Assembly (NCBI RefSeq): GCF_041435335.1 | Contig: NZ_CP108430.1 | Span: 2,232,001 to 2,296,000 of the forward strand | DNA length: 64,000 bases | Direction of reading: 5' to 3' | Origin: Streptomyces sp. NBC_01283 | Lineage (GTDB): Bacteria > Actinomycetota > Actinomycetes > Streptomycetales > Streptomycetaceae | Part shown: positions 48,861-59,898 of the stretch, one piece after another | Layout of the letters: each line of letters begins with the position of its first letter | How positions within the stretch are numbered: the first letter of the stretch is position 1 | Position numbers and translations under genes: made by a program | Notes under the pieces: generated by a model | Seen by the model: the letters and a program-made list of their open reading frames with translations, nothing else | What the model was told of the DNA's origin: nothing | The model's database searches: none

Positions 48861-50318
48861 ATGTCGAAGCGTGTGCTCACGACCGAGTCCGGCGCCCCTG
48901 TCGCCGACAACCAGAACTCAGCCACCGCCGGCGTCGGTGGCCCGCTCCTCCTCCAGGACCAGCACCTCCTTGAGAAGCTCGCCCGCTTCAACCGCGAGCG
49001 CATCCCGGAGCGTGTGGTGCACGCGCGTGGTTCCGGTGCCTACGGCTACTTCGAGGTGACCGACGACGTCACCGCGTACACCTCGGCCGACTTCCTGAAC
49101 ACCGTCGGCAAGCGCACCGAGACCTTCCTGCGCTTCTCCACGGTGGCGGACAGCCTCGGCGGCGCGGACGCGGTCCGTGACCCGCGCGGCTTCGCGCTGA
49201 AGTTCTACACCGAGGAGGGGAACTACGACCTCGTCGGCAACAACACCCCGGTGTTCTTCATCAAGGACCCGATCAAGTTCCCCGACTTCATCCACTCCCA
49301 GAAGCGCGACCCCTTCACGGGCAAGCAGGAGCCGGACAACGTCTGGGACTTCTGGGCGCACGCCCCCGAGGCGACGCACCAGGTGACGTGGCTGATGGGT
49401 GACCGCGGCATCCCCGCGTCGTACCGCCACATGAACGGCTACGGCTCGCACACCTACCAGTGGACGAACGAGGCCGGCGAGGCCTTCTTCGTGAAGTACC
49501 ACTTCAAGACGAACCAGGGTGTACGCAGCCTGTCGTCGGAGCAGGCCGCCGAGCTCGCGGGCAAGGACGCCAACTCGCACCAGACGGACCTCCTGCAGGC
49601 CATCGAGCGCGGCGTGAACCCGTCCTGGACGCTGCACGTGCAGATCATGCCGGCGGCGGAGGCGGCGGACTACCGCTTCAACCCCTTCGACCTGACGAAG
49701 GTGTGGCCGCACAGCGACTACCCGCTGCAGCGCGTGGGCCGTCTGGTCCTTGACCGCAACCCCGACAACGTCTTCGCCGAGGTCGAGCAGGCCGCCTTCT
49801 CCCCGAACAACTTCGTTCCGGGCATCGGTCCATCGCCCGACAAGATGCTCCAGGGCCGCCTGTTCGCCTACGCGGACGCCCACCGCTACCGCCTGGGCGT
49901 CAACCACACGCTGCTCGCGGTGAACGCGCCGAAGGCGACCACCGCGGACAACTACGGCCGTGACGGTCTGATGGCGTCCAATGCCTACGGCCGCGACCGC
50001 AAAAACTACGAGCCCAACTCGTACGACGGCCCGGTCGAGACCGGCCGGCCGCTGTCCGCCCCGCTGGCCGTCAACGGCCACACGGGCACGCACGAGGCGC
50101 CGCTGCACACCAAGGACGACCACTTCTTCCAGGCGGGCGAGCTGTACCGCCTGATGTCGGCCGAGGAGCAGGCCCGTCTGGTGGCGAACATCGCGGGCGG
50201 CCTCTCGCAGGTCACCCGTGACGACGTCATCGAGAAGAACCTGGCCCACTTCCACGCCGCCGACGCCGAGTACGGCAAGCGCGTGGAGGAGGCTGTCCGC
50301 GCCCTGCGCGAGGATTAG
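48861..50318 (+). CDS. Monofunctional heme catalase
   Basis: A 485-residue small-subunit (clade 3) catalase converting H2O2 to water and O2. Start with [27 protein letters not shown]. Distal His is in [19 protein letters not shown], Asn in [18 protein letters not shown], and the heme-ligand Tyr in [20 protein letters not shown]-binding residues appear in the middle. No catR-type Fur regulator is adjacent. Its promoter shares a palindrome with the uricase operon, so it probably removes uricase-derived peroxide. Confidence 0.96.
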   Translation: MSKRVLTTESGAPVADNQNSATAGVGGPLLLQDQHLLEKLARFNRERIPERVVHARGSGAYGYFEVTDDVTAYTSADFLNTVGKRTETFLRFSTVADSLGGADAVRDPRGFALKFYTEEGNYDLVGNNTPVFFIKDPIKFPDFIHSQKRDPFTGKQEPDNVWDFWAHAPEATHQVTWLMGDRGIPASYRHMNGYGSHTYQWTNEAGEAFFVKYHFKTNQGVRSLSSEQAAELAGKDANSHQTDLLQAIERGVNPSWTLHVQIMPAAEAADYRFNPFDLTKVWPHSDYPLQRVGRLVLDRNPDNVFAEVEQAAFSPNNFVPGIGPSPDKMLQGRLFAYADAHRYRLGVNHTLLAVNAPKATTADNYGRDGLMASNAYGRDRKNYEPNSYDGPVETGRPLSAPLAVNGHTGTHEAPLHTKDDHFFQAGELYRLMSAEEQARLVANIAGGLSQVTRDDVIEKNLAHFHAADAEYGKRVEEAVRALRED

Positions 50319-50330
50319 AACCCCCCGACT

Positions 50331-50367
50331 GCGCCGGGGAATTGACGGGAGGTCAGTTCCCCGGTGC
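50331..50367 (+). terminator. Catalase terminator hairpin
   Basis: Stem GCGCCGGGGAATTGAC / GTCAGTTCCCCGGTGC (14 of 16 Watson-Crick or better, two mismatched or wobble pairs), loop GGGAG, 12 bases after the catalase stop. Confidence 0.7.
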
Positions 50368-50592
50368 TGCGCCCGCGCCATCACGGACCCGGATGAGGGG
50401 TGGTCCCGTGATGAACAGCGGGCCGGACGAGGACCGCGGCGGCTCTGCGAGCCAGTGCGGTGGTAAAGGCCCTGCGATCCCCTTCTCGACCTGAGGGAAG
50501 AGGATCCCGCAGAGCCATTCGCAGCCGCCGCGGTCCCAGCCGTCCTCGGGCCCCTGGGCCCCCGCTGACTCCGTCCGGCAGCGCGTATGCAT
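50353..50592 (-). CDS. Possible small protein in the catalase-sduA gap
   Basis: This 361-base gap contains one open frame of 79 codons from ATG 50592 (MHTRCRTESAGAQGPEDGWD; CEWLCGILFPQVEKGIAGPLPP). Composition is not clearly coding, the ribosome site (GGCGGA) is weak and no family is recognised. Its end overlaps the catalase terminator. It may be a gene remnant or chance. Nothing else is seen in the gap except hairpins. Confidence 0.25.
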   Translation of the reverse strand: MHTRCRTESAGAQGPEDGWDRGGCEWLCGILFPQVEKGIAGPLPPHWLAEPPRSSSGPLFITGPPLIRVRDGAGAAPGN

Positions 50593-50640
50593 GTTCCGCC
50601 AGTCGCGCGCGGTCGGACGGCTACAACTCCTCAGCCAGAG

Positions 50641-50670
50641 CGCCGAGTACGGACGGTCCCGTACTCGGCG
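50641..50670 (-). terminator. Hairpin after the Shedu gene
   Basis: Perfect 12-bp stem CGCCGAGTACGG/CCGTACTCGGCG with loop ACGGTC, 9 bases after the sduA stop on the minus strand. Probably the terminator. Confidence 0.7.
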
Positions 50671-50679
50671 TTCTTCCGT

Positions 50680-51888
50680 CTACGGCGACCCGGCGAGCGA
50701 GCGGTGCGCGTTGTCGACCAGTTCCTTGTAAGTGAGCACCTCGACGCGGGTGACATGCGAGTTGAACGTCCGCAGCGCCTCGTTGATCCGGCCCTCCGGC
50801 ACATCGGGCTGCTGTGCCGGGTGTCCGATCAGCACCAGCGCGCTCGCCCTGCGGGTCTCGATGCCGAACTCCTCGCGGATGCGGTCACGGTTCTCGTCCA
50901 GACCCACGAGGTAGTTGACGGCCTGCCCTACGGCATCGTGTACCTGGGCGGTGGGCACCCAGGCGTTGCGGTACCTCTTGACCAGCGCGCCCCTGAGACT
51001 CATCGCGCGCTTGAGCTCCACGATGTGCAGAGTGCCGTCGCCGCGGATCAAGGGGATGTCCACTTCGTCGCCCGGCACCAGCCTGCGCTGAACGGCCTCA
51101 CCTATGAAGCGGCCTCCGAAGATCCAGGGCTGGCCTTCCAGGGCTCGCTGGAGGTCGTGCTCGGACGATCGAAGGTCTTCGACAACCTCGCGTAACCCCT
51201 CCAGACCCGCGGACCGTCGCTTCAACTGCGCCGCCTGGAGCAGTAGTTGACCTTCGTCATCAGCTGCGAGCAGCGCCAGCGCGTCAGGCGAGGTGACGAT
51301 CTTCCGGGCGGCCTCGGCGGGGTCCTCGATGTCGATGCGGCCGTCGCACAGGATGCGCTCGAGCCAGAGCGCGAGCTCCGCCGTTCCGCGCGGAACGACG
51401 TAGCGTCCCGGCCGGTCGGGGGGTGCCTGCAGAAACCGCGCATCGCGCTCCAGGTCTCGTAGGTGACCGATGAGCTCCGGCGCGCCGGCCTCCGGATGCG
51501 CGTCCAGGAATTCCTCGCCGGCGTGCGCCGCGTAAGCGTAGCCCGCCGCCGTGATCCTCCCGAGGGGCTCCTCGTGGCTCACCCGCCGATTGCCGTCCTT
51601 GAACAGCCGCAATCGGTCGTCCAGTTCCGGCTTCAGGATGCGCCCATCGGCGTAGTCCACGGCATCCTGTACGAGGCGTACGACATCCCACTCGTCCAGC
51701 GCCGCGGCCCTGCCACGCGCCTCGGCGAGCAGGCCCATGAGCTTCTTGCCACCCCGGATCCTCCCGCCCGGCCCTCCACGCAGATGCCCGGCCACGGCCG
51801 TCAGGCAGGCTCGTACGCCCGCGTCCAGCGCGGCCCCTGCCGCGACTTCCACTTGCTGCTCAAGCGTCGCGTCCGCTCTCGGTTCCAT
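50680..51888 (-). CDS. sduA: Shedu-type anti-phage nuclease (DUF4263)
   Basis: About 402 residues from ATG 51888; a longer GTG form from 51948 is possible, though its frame would run through the terminator. The C-terminal domain (residues 255-400) is the Shedu DUF4263 nuclease: EGQPWIFGGRFIG, then GDEVDIPLIRGDGTLHIVELKRA giving the PD-(D/E)xK-like D277, E291, K293, and later DAVGQAVNYLVGLDENRD with the conserved Gln, and SALVLIGHPA. The N-terminal 250 residues are helical with no recognised domain; in this family that part is the variable sensor. Shedu is a single-gene phage defence system. No other defence gene is adjacent; it sits inside metabolic genes. Confidence 0.85.
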   Translation of the reverse strand: MEPRADATLEQQVEVAAGAALDAGVRACLTAVAGHLRGGPGGRIRGGKKLMGLLAEARGRAAALDEWDVVRLVQDAVDYADGRILKPELDDRLRLFKDGNRRVSHEEPLGRITAAGYAYAAHAGEEFLDAHPEAGAPELIGHLRDLERDARFLQAPPDRPGRYVVPRGTAELALWLERILCDGRIDIEDPAEAARKIVTSPDALALLAADDEGQLLLQAAQLKRRSAGLEGLREVVEDLRSSEHDLQRALEGQPWIFGGRFIGEAVQRRLVPGDEVDIPLIRGDGTLHIVELKRAMSLRGALVKRYRNAWVPTAQVHDAVGQAVNYLVGLDENRDRIREEFGIETRRASALVLIGHPAQQPDVPEGRINEALRTFNSHVTRVEVLTYKELVDNAHRSLAGSP

Positions 51889-51933
51889 GCCGGGCAGTGT
51901 GCCGCGCGCCACTGACAATGCCCCGGGAACGCC

Positions 51934-51971
51934 GAAGGGGCGGTCCACCCCGCCGGGTGGACCGCCCCTTC
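51934..51971 (-). terminator. Strong terminator after gcl
   Basis: Perfect 17-bp stem GAAGGGGCGGTCCACCC/GGGTGGACCGCCCCTTC with loop CGCC, 22 bases after the gcl stop. It should isolate gcl from the Shedu gene downstream. Confidence 0.88.
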
Positions 51972-51993
51972 AGTGAGCTGTGTGACGCTGCCG

Positions 51994-53781
<1,788 letters not shown>

Positions 53782-53887
53782 GGGGTTCTCCTGCTTCGAC
53801 AACAGCTTCGACAGCTGCGCCGACCTCTCGGCCGGCGTGTTCGGCTGGCGGATCCGGCTCCCGTCGCGCCCCGCGGTGAGCTTCTGT

Positions 53888-53923
53888 TTCCGCATTGTGG
53901 AAATTATGTTCTGCTATATGGAA
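53888..53923 (-). promoter_or_regulatory. Tandem operator sites upstream of gcl
   Basis: TTCCGCATTGTGGAA (53888-53902) and TTCTGCTATATGGAA (53909-53923), centres 21 bp apart. They match the hyi sites in sequence (TTCCGCA...GGAA) and in spacing. They probably bind an IclR-type regulator of the AllR kind; no such gene is adjacent. Confidence 0.65.
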
Positions 53924-54043
53924 GCAATGTAGGGGGGTGCGGTGGAGACCGTCAAGAGATGTCCGGGAACCGGGCCGCCTGAAGGGCGCGTCCCAGTCGT
54001 TGAATTCGCATTGAATTCGGGCCACACCACCGGGGGGTCGACC

Positions 54044-55033
54044 GTGGCCAGTGCACCGGACACGCTGCCCGCCGGGCAGGACCCGCCGAGCCACGGCCGC
54101 TGGACGGCCGGGCCCCTGCTGGGACAGGGACGCCTCGGGCGGGTCTTCCTCGCGCACGACGGGACGGGACGCGCCGCCGCCCTGCGGGTCGTGCACGCCT
54201 CCCTCGCCCGCGACCAGGAGTTCCGCGCCCGCTTCGCCCGCGAGGTCCGGGCGCTCGGCGCGGTCCGGGGGCGCCGGGTCGCCGCCCTCGTCGACGCCGA
54301 CCCGCACGGCGCGGTGCCCTGGCTCGCCACGGAGTACGTCCCCGGACCGACGCTCGCCACGTGGGTACGGGATCTGGGCGGGCCCCTCGGTACGCCGGAC
54401 CTGCGGGTCCTGGCGAACGCCCTCGCCGGGGCGCTGAACGACATCCACCGGGCGGGGCTCGTGCACGGTGGCCTGCGGCCGTCGAACGTGCTCCTGGCCA
54501 CCGGCGGACCCCGCGTCGTCGACTTCGGTGTGGCGGGGTGCGCGGAGCGGGCCGGTGACACGGGGCAGGCCGGGTGCGGGGCGCCTGCCGGGCTCACGGA
54601 GGCGCGGGGATATACGGCACCCGAGGTCCTTGCCTCGCCCCGGGGTGAGACGAGGCCGCCGTCCGACGTCTTCTCGCTCGGCGCGGTCCTCGCCTTCGCG
54701 GCGGCGGGGCGCGGGCCCTTCGATGCCGCGCACTACGACTCCGCGGGCTACGACGCCGCGGGCTACGACGCCCGAGGCGAGGCCGCCGACATGGCGGACG
54801 TGCCGGAGGAACTGCGGCCCCTCATCACCGCCTGCCTCGCCCGGCATCCCACGGCCAGGCCCGCCCCGCGCACCGTCGCGCGCATGGCGGGCCTCCCCCT
54901 GCCGGGCAGTCGGCGCCGGGCCCTGACGCTGGCGGGCACCCTGACCCTGACGGGCACCCTGCTCCTGGCTCAACCGGCTGCCGTGGCGGGCCCACTTGGT
55001 GGACGATGGGCGTCACGAACCGGCGAGCGGTGA
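54044..55033 (+). CDS. Predicted Ser/Thr pseudokinase with C-terminal membrane helix
   Basis: About 329 residues from GTG 54044, with GGGGGG before it; a start at GTG 53942 would add 34 residues and also has a G-rich site. The kinase fold is clear: glycine loop GQGRLGRVF, DFG in RVVDFGVAG, APE in YTAPEVLAS, and PSDVFSLGAVLAF. Two catalytic residues are lost: the ATP-binding Lys is Arg (AAALRVVHA) and HRDLKPSN reads HGGLRPSN, without the catalytic Asp. A short repeat YDSAGYDAAGYDARG follows, and a hydrophobic C-terminus (LTLAGTLTLTGTLLLA) may anchor it. It is probably a scaffold or sensor. Next gene 24 bases away. Confidence 0.8.
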   Translation: MASAPDTLPAGQDPPSHGRWTAGPLLGQGRLGRVFLAHDGTGRAAALRVVHASLARDQEFRARFAREVRALGAVRGRRVAALVDADPHGAVPWLATEYVPGPTLATWVRDLGGPLGTPDLRVLANALAGALNDIHRAGLVHGGLRPSNVLLATGGPRVVDFGVAGCAERAGDTGQAGCGAPAGLTEARGYTAPEVLASPRGETRPPSDVFSLGAVLAFAAAGRGPFDAAHYDSAGYDAAGYDARGEAADMADVPEELRPLITACLARHPTARPAPRTVARMAGLPLPGSRRRALTLAGTLTLTGTLLLAQPAAVAGPLGGRWASRTGER

Positions 55034-55057
55034 CGGCAATGGTGACGGGTGAGAGTA

Positions 55058-55864
55058 ATGACGGACAGCGGCGTCCCGGTACGGTGCCCGGTCTGCCGGC
55101 GTGAGCATCTGTACGCCCCGCCGTCCTACCCCTGCGCGTGCGGCGCCCCCGTGGTGCCGCCGATCGCGCGCGGCGCGACGGTGGCTCCGGTGACCGACCG
55201 GTCGTGGGCGGACGAGTGGGTGACCGTGCGGTGCCGGACGTGCGGGCGCCGCGACCAGTGGCCGCAGCCCGAGCTGGGGTGCGGGTGCGGGGCGGTGCTG
55301 CGTATTCCGGTACGGGCGGTGCAGGCGCCTTCGGAGGCTCCGACCACTCCGGCCCCACCGGCGACTCCCGCCGCTCAGGTGCCCCCGGGCGCTCAGGTGC
55401 CGCCCACCGAACCGGCGGCTCCGACCGCTCCCGCGCAGCCGGCCGCTCCGGCGCACATACCGCTCCCCCGGACGGCTCCGACGCCTCGGCCCGCGTTCCA
55501 GCCGGTGCCGGTCCGCACGGCACGGGACGCGGTGACGGTGGCGGGGCTGTATCTGCGCTGGCTCGGGTACGGGGAGGTCCGCGGCGCGGTCAGGCGGGCG
55601 CCTTCCGGGGTGCGGGTGTCGGCGCGGGGTGTGATCGCCCTGATCGAGCCGTCCGTGCAGCCGACGTCACTGCGTGACGTGGAGTGCGTGTGGCTCAGCG
55701 CGATGTCCGACGCCGTGAGCTGCGTCTGCTTCTCCCTCGCGGGGTACGAGGGGGCGGCCCGCGCACGGGCGGACGCGCTGTCCATCCCCCTGTTCGTCAT
55801 CGACCTCGCGGGAATACCCCAGCCGGTGAACAGCGCGGCGGACGAGCTGATCGCCTCGGGGTGA
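55058..55864 (+). CDS. Zinc-ribbon protein with degenerate restriction-nuclease-like domain
   Basis: About 268 residues from ATG 55058 (a GTG 9 bases upstream is possible). Residues 5-85 hold two zinc ribbons: VRCPVCRREHLYAPPSYPCACG and VRCRTCGRRDQWPQPELGCGCG. A 60-residue Pro/Ala linker follows. The C-terminal domain (RTARDAVTVAGLYLRWLGYGEVRGAVRRAPSGVRVSARGVIALIEPS..., VCFSLAGYEGAARARADALSIPLFVIDLAG) resembles Mrr-type restriction endonuclease domains in layout. The expected D-x-D and Q-x-K catalytic positions read G-V-R-V and I-E-P, so cleavage seems unlikely. It lies directly after the pseudokinase gene and probably forms a pair with it. Confidence 0.65.
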   Translation: MTDSGVPVRCPVCRREHLYAPPSYPCACGAPVVPPIARGATVAPVTDRSWADEWVTVRCRTCGRRDQWPQPELGCGCGAVLRIPVRAVQAPSEAPTTPAPPATPAAQVPPGAQVPPTEPAAPTAPAQPAAPAHIPLPRTAPTPRPAFQPVPVRTARDAVTVAGLYLRWLGYGEVRGAVRRAPSGVRVSARGVIALIEPSVQPTSLRDVECVWLSAMSDAVSCVCFSLAGYEGAARARADALSIPLFVIDLAGIPQPVNSAADELIASG

Positions 55865-55882
55865 CCGAGGCATACTCGCCGG

Positions 55883-56437
55883 ATGCGCATCCGCCCGGCC
55901 ACGCAGGCCGACCTCCCCGCCCTCCAGGACATCGAACGCGCCGCCGGTGCACCCTTCCGCACCCTGGACATGGCGGCGATCGCGGACGACGAGCCCCCCG
56001 CCATCGAAACCCTGGAGAGCTTCCGCACCGCGGGCCGGGCCTGGGTGGCCACCGAGGCGGACGGCACCACCCCGGCACCCCTGCTCCTGGCGTACCTCAT
56101 CCACGAGCCCGTGGACGCCGCGGAACACATCGAGCAGGTGACCGTGCACCCCCGGGCGGCCCACCGCCGCATCGGCCAGGCCCTGATCGAGCACACCGCC
56201 GGGCTCGCCCGCGAGGCAGGCAGGGAAGCCCTCACCCTGACCACGTTCACGGACATCCCGTGGAACGCCCCGTACTACGCCCGCATCGGCTTCCGTGTGC
56301 TCGGCGAGGCCGAACTCACCCCGGGGCTGCGGAGGATCCGCGCCCGCGAGGCCGAGCTCGGCCTCGACCGCTGGCCGCGCGTGGCCATGCGCCGCGAGCT
56401 CACCCGGGGTGGGGCCCGTCCCCGTACCGCTCCCTGA
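55883..56437 (+). CDS. GNAT family N-acetyltransferase
   Basis: A 184-residue acetyltransferase. Motifs: [79 protein letters not shown] (acetyl-CoA loop Q/R-x-x-G-x-G/A as RRIGQA), and [14 protein letters not shown]. It transfers acetyl from CoA to an amine; substrate unknown. The ATG has no ribosome site; CATACT six bases upstream suggests a leaderless promoter. Its last 38 bases overlap the end of the convergent acyl-CoA synthetase gene. Confidence 0.9.
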   Translation: MRIRPATQADLPALQDIERAAGAPFRTLDMAAIADDEPPAIETLESFRTAGRAWVATEADGTTPAPLLLAYLIHEPVDAAEHIEQVTVHPRAAHRRIGQALIEHTAGLAREAGREALTLTTFTDIPWNAPYYARIGFRVLGEAELTPGLRRIRAREAELGLDRWPRVAMRRELTRGGARPRTAP

Positions 56438-58097
56438 GCTCGATCTTCCGCACCTTCCCGGACACCGTCATGGGGAAGCTCTCCAGGATCCGCAGCCCGG
56501 CCGGGATCTTGTAGTGCGCCAACTGCCCCTCGCAGAAGGCCCGAAGCTCCTCGACCGTCAGCGGATCCGCCGCGTCCCGCAGGATCACGCAGGCCAGCGG
56601 CACCTCTCCGTAGCGCTCGTCGGGGACGCCCACCACCTGGACGTCCGAGATCTTCGGGTGGCCGTACAGGAACTCCTCGATCTCGCGCGGGTAGATGTTC
56701 TCGCCACCACGGATGATCATGTCCTTGATGCGGCCGACGATCTGGACGTAGCCGTCCTCCCGCATGACCGCCAGGTCGCCGGTGTGCATCCAGCGCCCGG
56801 CGTCGATCACCTCGGCCGTCCGTGACGGCTCGTTCCAGTAGCCGAGCATCACGCCGTAGCCCCGGGTGCACAGCTCGCCGGAGGTGCCGCGCGGCACTGT
56901 CACGCCGCTGGCCGGGTCGACCACCTTCACCTCGATGTGCGGCAGCACGCGCCCCACCGTTCCGGTGCGCCGCTCCAGGTCGTCCGTGCGGCGGGTCTGC
57001 GTCGAGACCGGGGACGTCTCCGTCATGCCGTAACAGATGGAGACCTCCTCCATGTGCATCTCCGCGACCACCCGTTTCATCACCTCGACCGGGCAGGGTG
57101 AGCCCGCCATGATGCCGGTGCGCAGTGAACTCAGGTCGTACGTCGCGAAGTCGGAGAGGTTCAGCTCGGCGATGAACATCGTCGGCACGCCGTACAGCGA
57201 CGTACAGCGCTCGCGCTCCACCGCGTGCAGCGTGGCGACCGGGTCGAAGGACGGGGCGGGGATGACGACGCAGGCGCCGTGGGAGGTGGCCCCGAGATTC
57301 CCCATGACCATGCCGAAGCAGTGGTAGAACGGCACCGGCAGGCACACCCGGTCCTGTTCCGTGTAACCGACCGTCCGGCCCACCCAGTAGCCGTTGTTGA
57401 GGATGTTGTGGTGGGAGAGCGTCGCCCCCTTGGGGAAGCCGGTGGTACCCGAGGTGTACTGGATGTTGACCGGGTCATCGCAGCTCAACTCGCCCTCACG
57501 GGAAGCGAGTTCCTTCTCCGTCACCGCTCCGGCCGCATCGAGCAGCTCGTCCCACGAGCCGTCCCCGATGTAGTGAACGGACCTCAGCTCGGGGCAGCCG
57601 GGCCGCACCTGGTCCACCAGCGCCCGGTAGTCGCTCGACTTGTGCGCCTGCGAGGCCACCAGGATCGTCACCCCGGCCTGCTTGAGCACGTACTCCAACT
57701 CATGCGCGCGATATGCCGGGTTGATGTTGACGAGGATCGCGCCGATCCGCGCGGTGGCGTACTGCACGAGCACCCACTCGGCACAGTTCACGGCCCAGAT
57801 GCCGACACGATCACCCTTGGCGACCCCGGCCCCCATGAAGCCGCGCGCCAACTGCGCAACGGCCGAGCCGAACTCGGCGTACGTCCAGCGTGTCCCCGCC
57901 GCCACGTCCACCAGCGCGTCCCGCTCGGGCCAGGCCTCGATCGCCCGGTCGAGGTTGCGCCCGATGGTGTCACCGAGCAGCGGCGTCGTGCTGACACCGT
58001 GGGCGTACGAGAGGTCGTGGGCGTGCGGCAGCTCACCCATCGGAAGCTCGCCCATCGACGACCCGTTCATCGCCTCGTTCATCGGCCGCTCACTCAC
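56400..58097 (-). CDS. Acyl-CoA synthetase (AMP-binding, FadD type)
   Basis: A 565-residue ANL-family ligase starting at GTG 58097 (GTGA overlap with the upstream synthetase); an ATG 15 bases further in is possible. The N-terminus is Met/Gly-rich ([18 protein letters not shown]). Motifs: [20 protein letters not shown] (P-loop), [18 protein letters not shown] (A5), [26 protein letters not shown] (A8), and near the end the catalytic lysine in [18 protein letters not shown]. It activates fatty or aryl acids to CoA thioesters. Coupled to the second synthetase, suggesting use of related substrates. Confidence 0.94.
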   Translation of the reverse strand: MSERPMNEAMNGSSMGELPMGELPHAHDLSYAHGVSTTPLLGDTIGRNLDRAIEAWPERDALVDVAAGTRWTYAEFGSAVAQLARGFMGAGVAKGDRVGIWAVNCAEWVLVQYATARIGAILVNINPAYRAHELEYVLKQAGVTILVASQAHKSSDYRALVDQVRPGCPELRSVHYIGDGSWDELLDAAGAVTEKELASREGELSCDDPVNIQYTSGTTGFPKGATLSHHNILNNGYWVGRTVGYTEQDRVCLPVPFYHCFGMVMGNLGATSHGACVVIPAPSFDPVATLHAVERERCTSLYGVPTMFIAELNLSDFATYDLSSLRTGIMAGSPCPVEVMKRVVAEMHMEEVSICYGMTETSPVSTQTRRTDDLERRTGTVGRVLPHIEVKVVDPASGVTVPRGTSGELCTRGYGVMLGYWNEPSRTAEVIDAGRWMHTGDLAVMREDGYVQIVGRIKDMIIRGGENIYPREIEEFLYGHPKISDVQVVGVPDERYGEVPLACVILRDAADPLTVEELRAFCEGQLAHYKIPAGLRILESFPMTVSGKVRKIELRERYGDGPHPG

Positions 58098-59803
58098 CGG
58101 AAGTCCTCCTCGCGGTACTCGGCGTCGGAGCCCGCGGCCGTGGCCTCGCGCAGCTCGATCCGGCGGATCTTGCCGGAGACGGTCTTGGGGAGCGGGCCGA
58201 ACTCGATGCGGCGCAGCCGCTTGTAGGGGGCGAGGACCGCGCGTGAATGCTCGAAGAGCAACTTCGCGGTGTCCGGTCCTGGTTCATGTCCGGCGGCGAG
58301 GACGACGTACGCCTTCGGGACGGAGAGCCGCAGCGCGTCGGGCGCGGGGACGACCGCCGCCTCCGCCACCGCCTCGTGCTCCAGGAGCGCGCTCTCCAGC
58401 TCGAACGGGGAGATCTTGTAGTCGGATGCCTTGAAGACGTCGTCGGACCGGCCGACGTAGGTGATGTAGCCGTCGGCGTCGCGGGAGCCGATGTCGCCGG
58501 TGCGGTAGTAGCCGCCGGCCATCGACTCCGCGGTGCGCTCCGGGTCGCCGTGGTAGCCGGCCATCAGGCCGACCGGGTTCGCCGCGAGGTCGAGGGAGAT
58601 CTCGCCCTCCTGCGCTCCCGGCTCTCCGGTGACCGGGTCGAGGAGTTCGACGGCGAAGCCGGGCGTCGGCCGCCCCATCGAGCCCGCCTTCAGCTTCTGG
58701 CCGGGCGAGTTGGCGACCTGTACGGCGGTCTCGGTCTGCCCGAAGCCGTCCCTGATGGTGACACCCCAGTCGCGCCGCACCTGGTCGATGACCTCGGGGT
58801 TGAGCGGCTCCCCCGCGGCGACGACCTCGCGCGGCGGTGTCCGGAGCTGGGTCAGGTCGGCCTGGATGAGCATGCGCCAGACGGTCGGCGGGGCGCAGAA
58901 GGACGTGACCCCGGCCCGGTCCATCTCGGCCATCAGACGGCCCGCGTCGAAGCGCGCGTAGTTGTGGATGAAGACGGTCGCCTCGGCGTTCCAGGGCGCG
59001 AAGAGGTTCGACCAGGCGTGCTTGGCCCAGCCGGGCGACGAGATGTTGAGGTGGACGTCGCCGGGCTTGAGGCCGATCCAGTACATCGTCGCCAAGTGCC
59101 CTACGGGGTACGACACATGGGTGTGCTCGACCAGCTTCGGGCGGGCCGTCGTGCCCGAGGTGAAGTAGAGCATCAGGGGGTCGTCGGCGTGGGTGACGCC
59201 GTCGGGCTCGAAGACGGGGGAGGCCTCGGAGACGGATTCGGTTGCGCTGACCCCGTCCCCACCGTCGTACGAGATCCAGCCGGGCCGGTCGCCGCCCACG
59301 ACGATGCGTGTGTAGTCGCCGGGCACATCGTCGAACTTCGCCGTGTCCTCGGAGCGTACGACCACGTGGCGGGCGCGCCCGCGCCGGATGCGGTCCCGCA
59401 GGTCGACGGGGCCGAGCAGGGGCGTCGCCGGGATGACGACGGCGCGCAGCTTCATCGCGGCGAGGGCGATCTCCCAGAGCTCGACCTGGTTGCCGAGCAT
59501 CACCACGACGCGGTCACCGGCACGGACGCCCCGGTCGCGCAGCCAGTTGGCCACCTGGTTGGAGCGGGCGGACAGGTGCGCGAAGGAGAAGCGGGTGGCG
59601 GGCCCGTCCTCCTCGACGATGTGGAGAGCGGTCCTGTCGTTGTCCCGGGCGATGACGTCGAACCAGTCGAGCGCCCAGTTGAACCGCTCGGGCCGTGGCC
59701 AGGCGAAACCCTCGTAGGCGGCGGCGTAGTCCTCGCGATGCCGCAGCAGGAAGTCCCGAGCCGTGCGGAACTGTTCCGTGCCGCTGGTGCCCGTCGTCGT
59801 CAT
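58094..59803 (-). CDS. Acyl-CoA synthetase, AMP-binding (medium-chain/benzoate type)
   Basis: A 569-residue ANL ligase from ATG 59803 ([26 protein letters not shown]). Features: [47 protein letters not shown] (P-loop), [14 protein letters not shown] (A5), [31 protein letters not shown] (A8), and [15 protein letters not shown] with the catalytic Lys. It resembles AcsM-type or acyl-CoA synthetases with acetate-to-aryl specificity. First gene of a two-gene operon. A 90-base gap separates it from the divergent LuxR gene. Confidence 0.94.
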   Translation of the reverse strand: MTTTGTSGTEQFRTARDFLLRHREDYAAAYEGFAWPRPERFNWALDWFDVIARDNDRTALHIVEEDGPATRFSFAHLSARSNQVANWLRDRGVRAGDRVVVMLGNQVELWEIALAAMKLRAVVIPATPLLGPVDLRDRIRRGRARHVVVRSEDTAKFDDVPGDYTRIVVGGDRPGWISYDGGDGVSATESVSEASPVFEPDGVTHADDPLMLYFTSGTTARPKLVEHTHVSYPVGHLATMYWIGLKPGDVHLNISSPGWAKHAWSNLFAPWNAEATVFIHNYARFDAGRLMAEMDRAGVTSFCAPPTVWRMLIQADLTQLRTPPREVVAAGEPLNPEVIDQVRRDWGVTIRDGFGQTETAVQVANSPGQKLKAGSMGRPTPGFAVELLDPVTGEPGAQEGEISLDLAANPVGLMAGYHGDPERTAESMAGGYYRTGDIGSRDADGYITYVGRSDDVFKASDYKISPFELESALLEHEAVAEAAVVPAPDALRLSVPKAYVVLAAGHEPGPDTAKLLFEHSRAVLAPYKRLRRIEFGPLPKTVSGKIRRIELREATAAGSDAEYREEDFR

Positions 59804-59898
59804 TGCGCTCTCCTCGTCGCCGGTCCGATGCCCGGCACCTTTGCCGGACCCATCGCGTGAGTCATTGCCGGACGCTACGTAACATCGTGTAATTCGTG

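Noticed and set aside
51898..51948. Longer form of the Shedu protein starting at GTG 51948
   Set aside because: The extra codons would be encoded by one arm of the perfect gcl terminator hairpin, so the ATG at 51888 is more likely.
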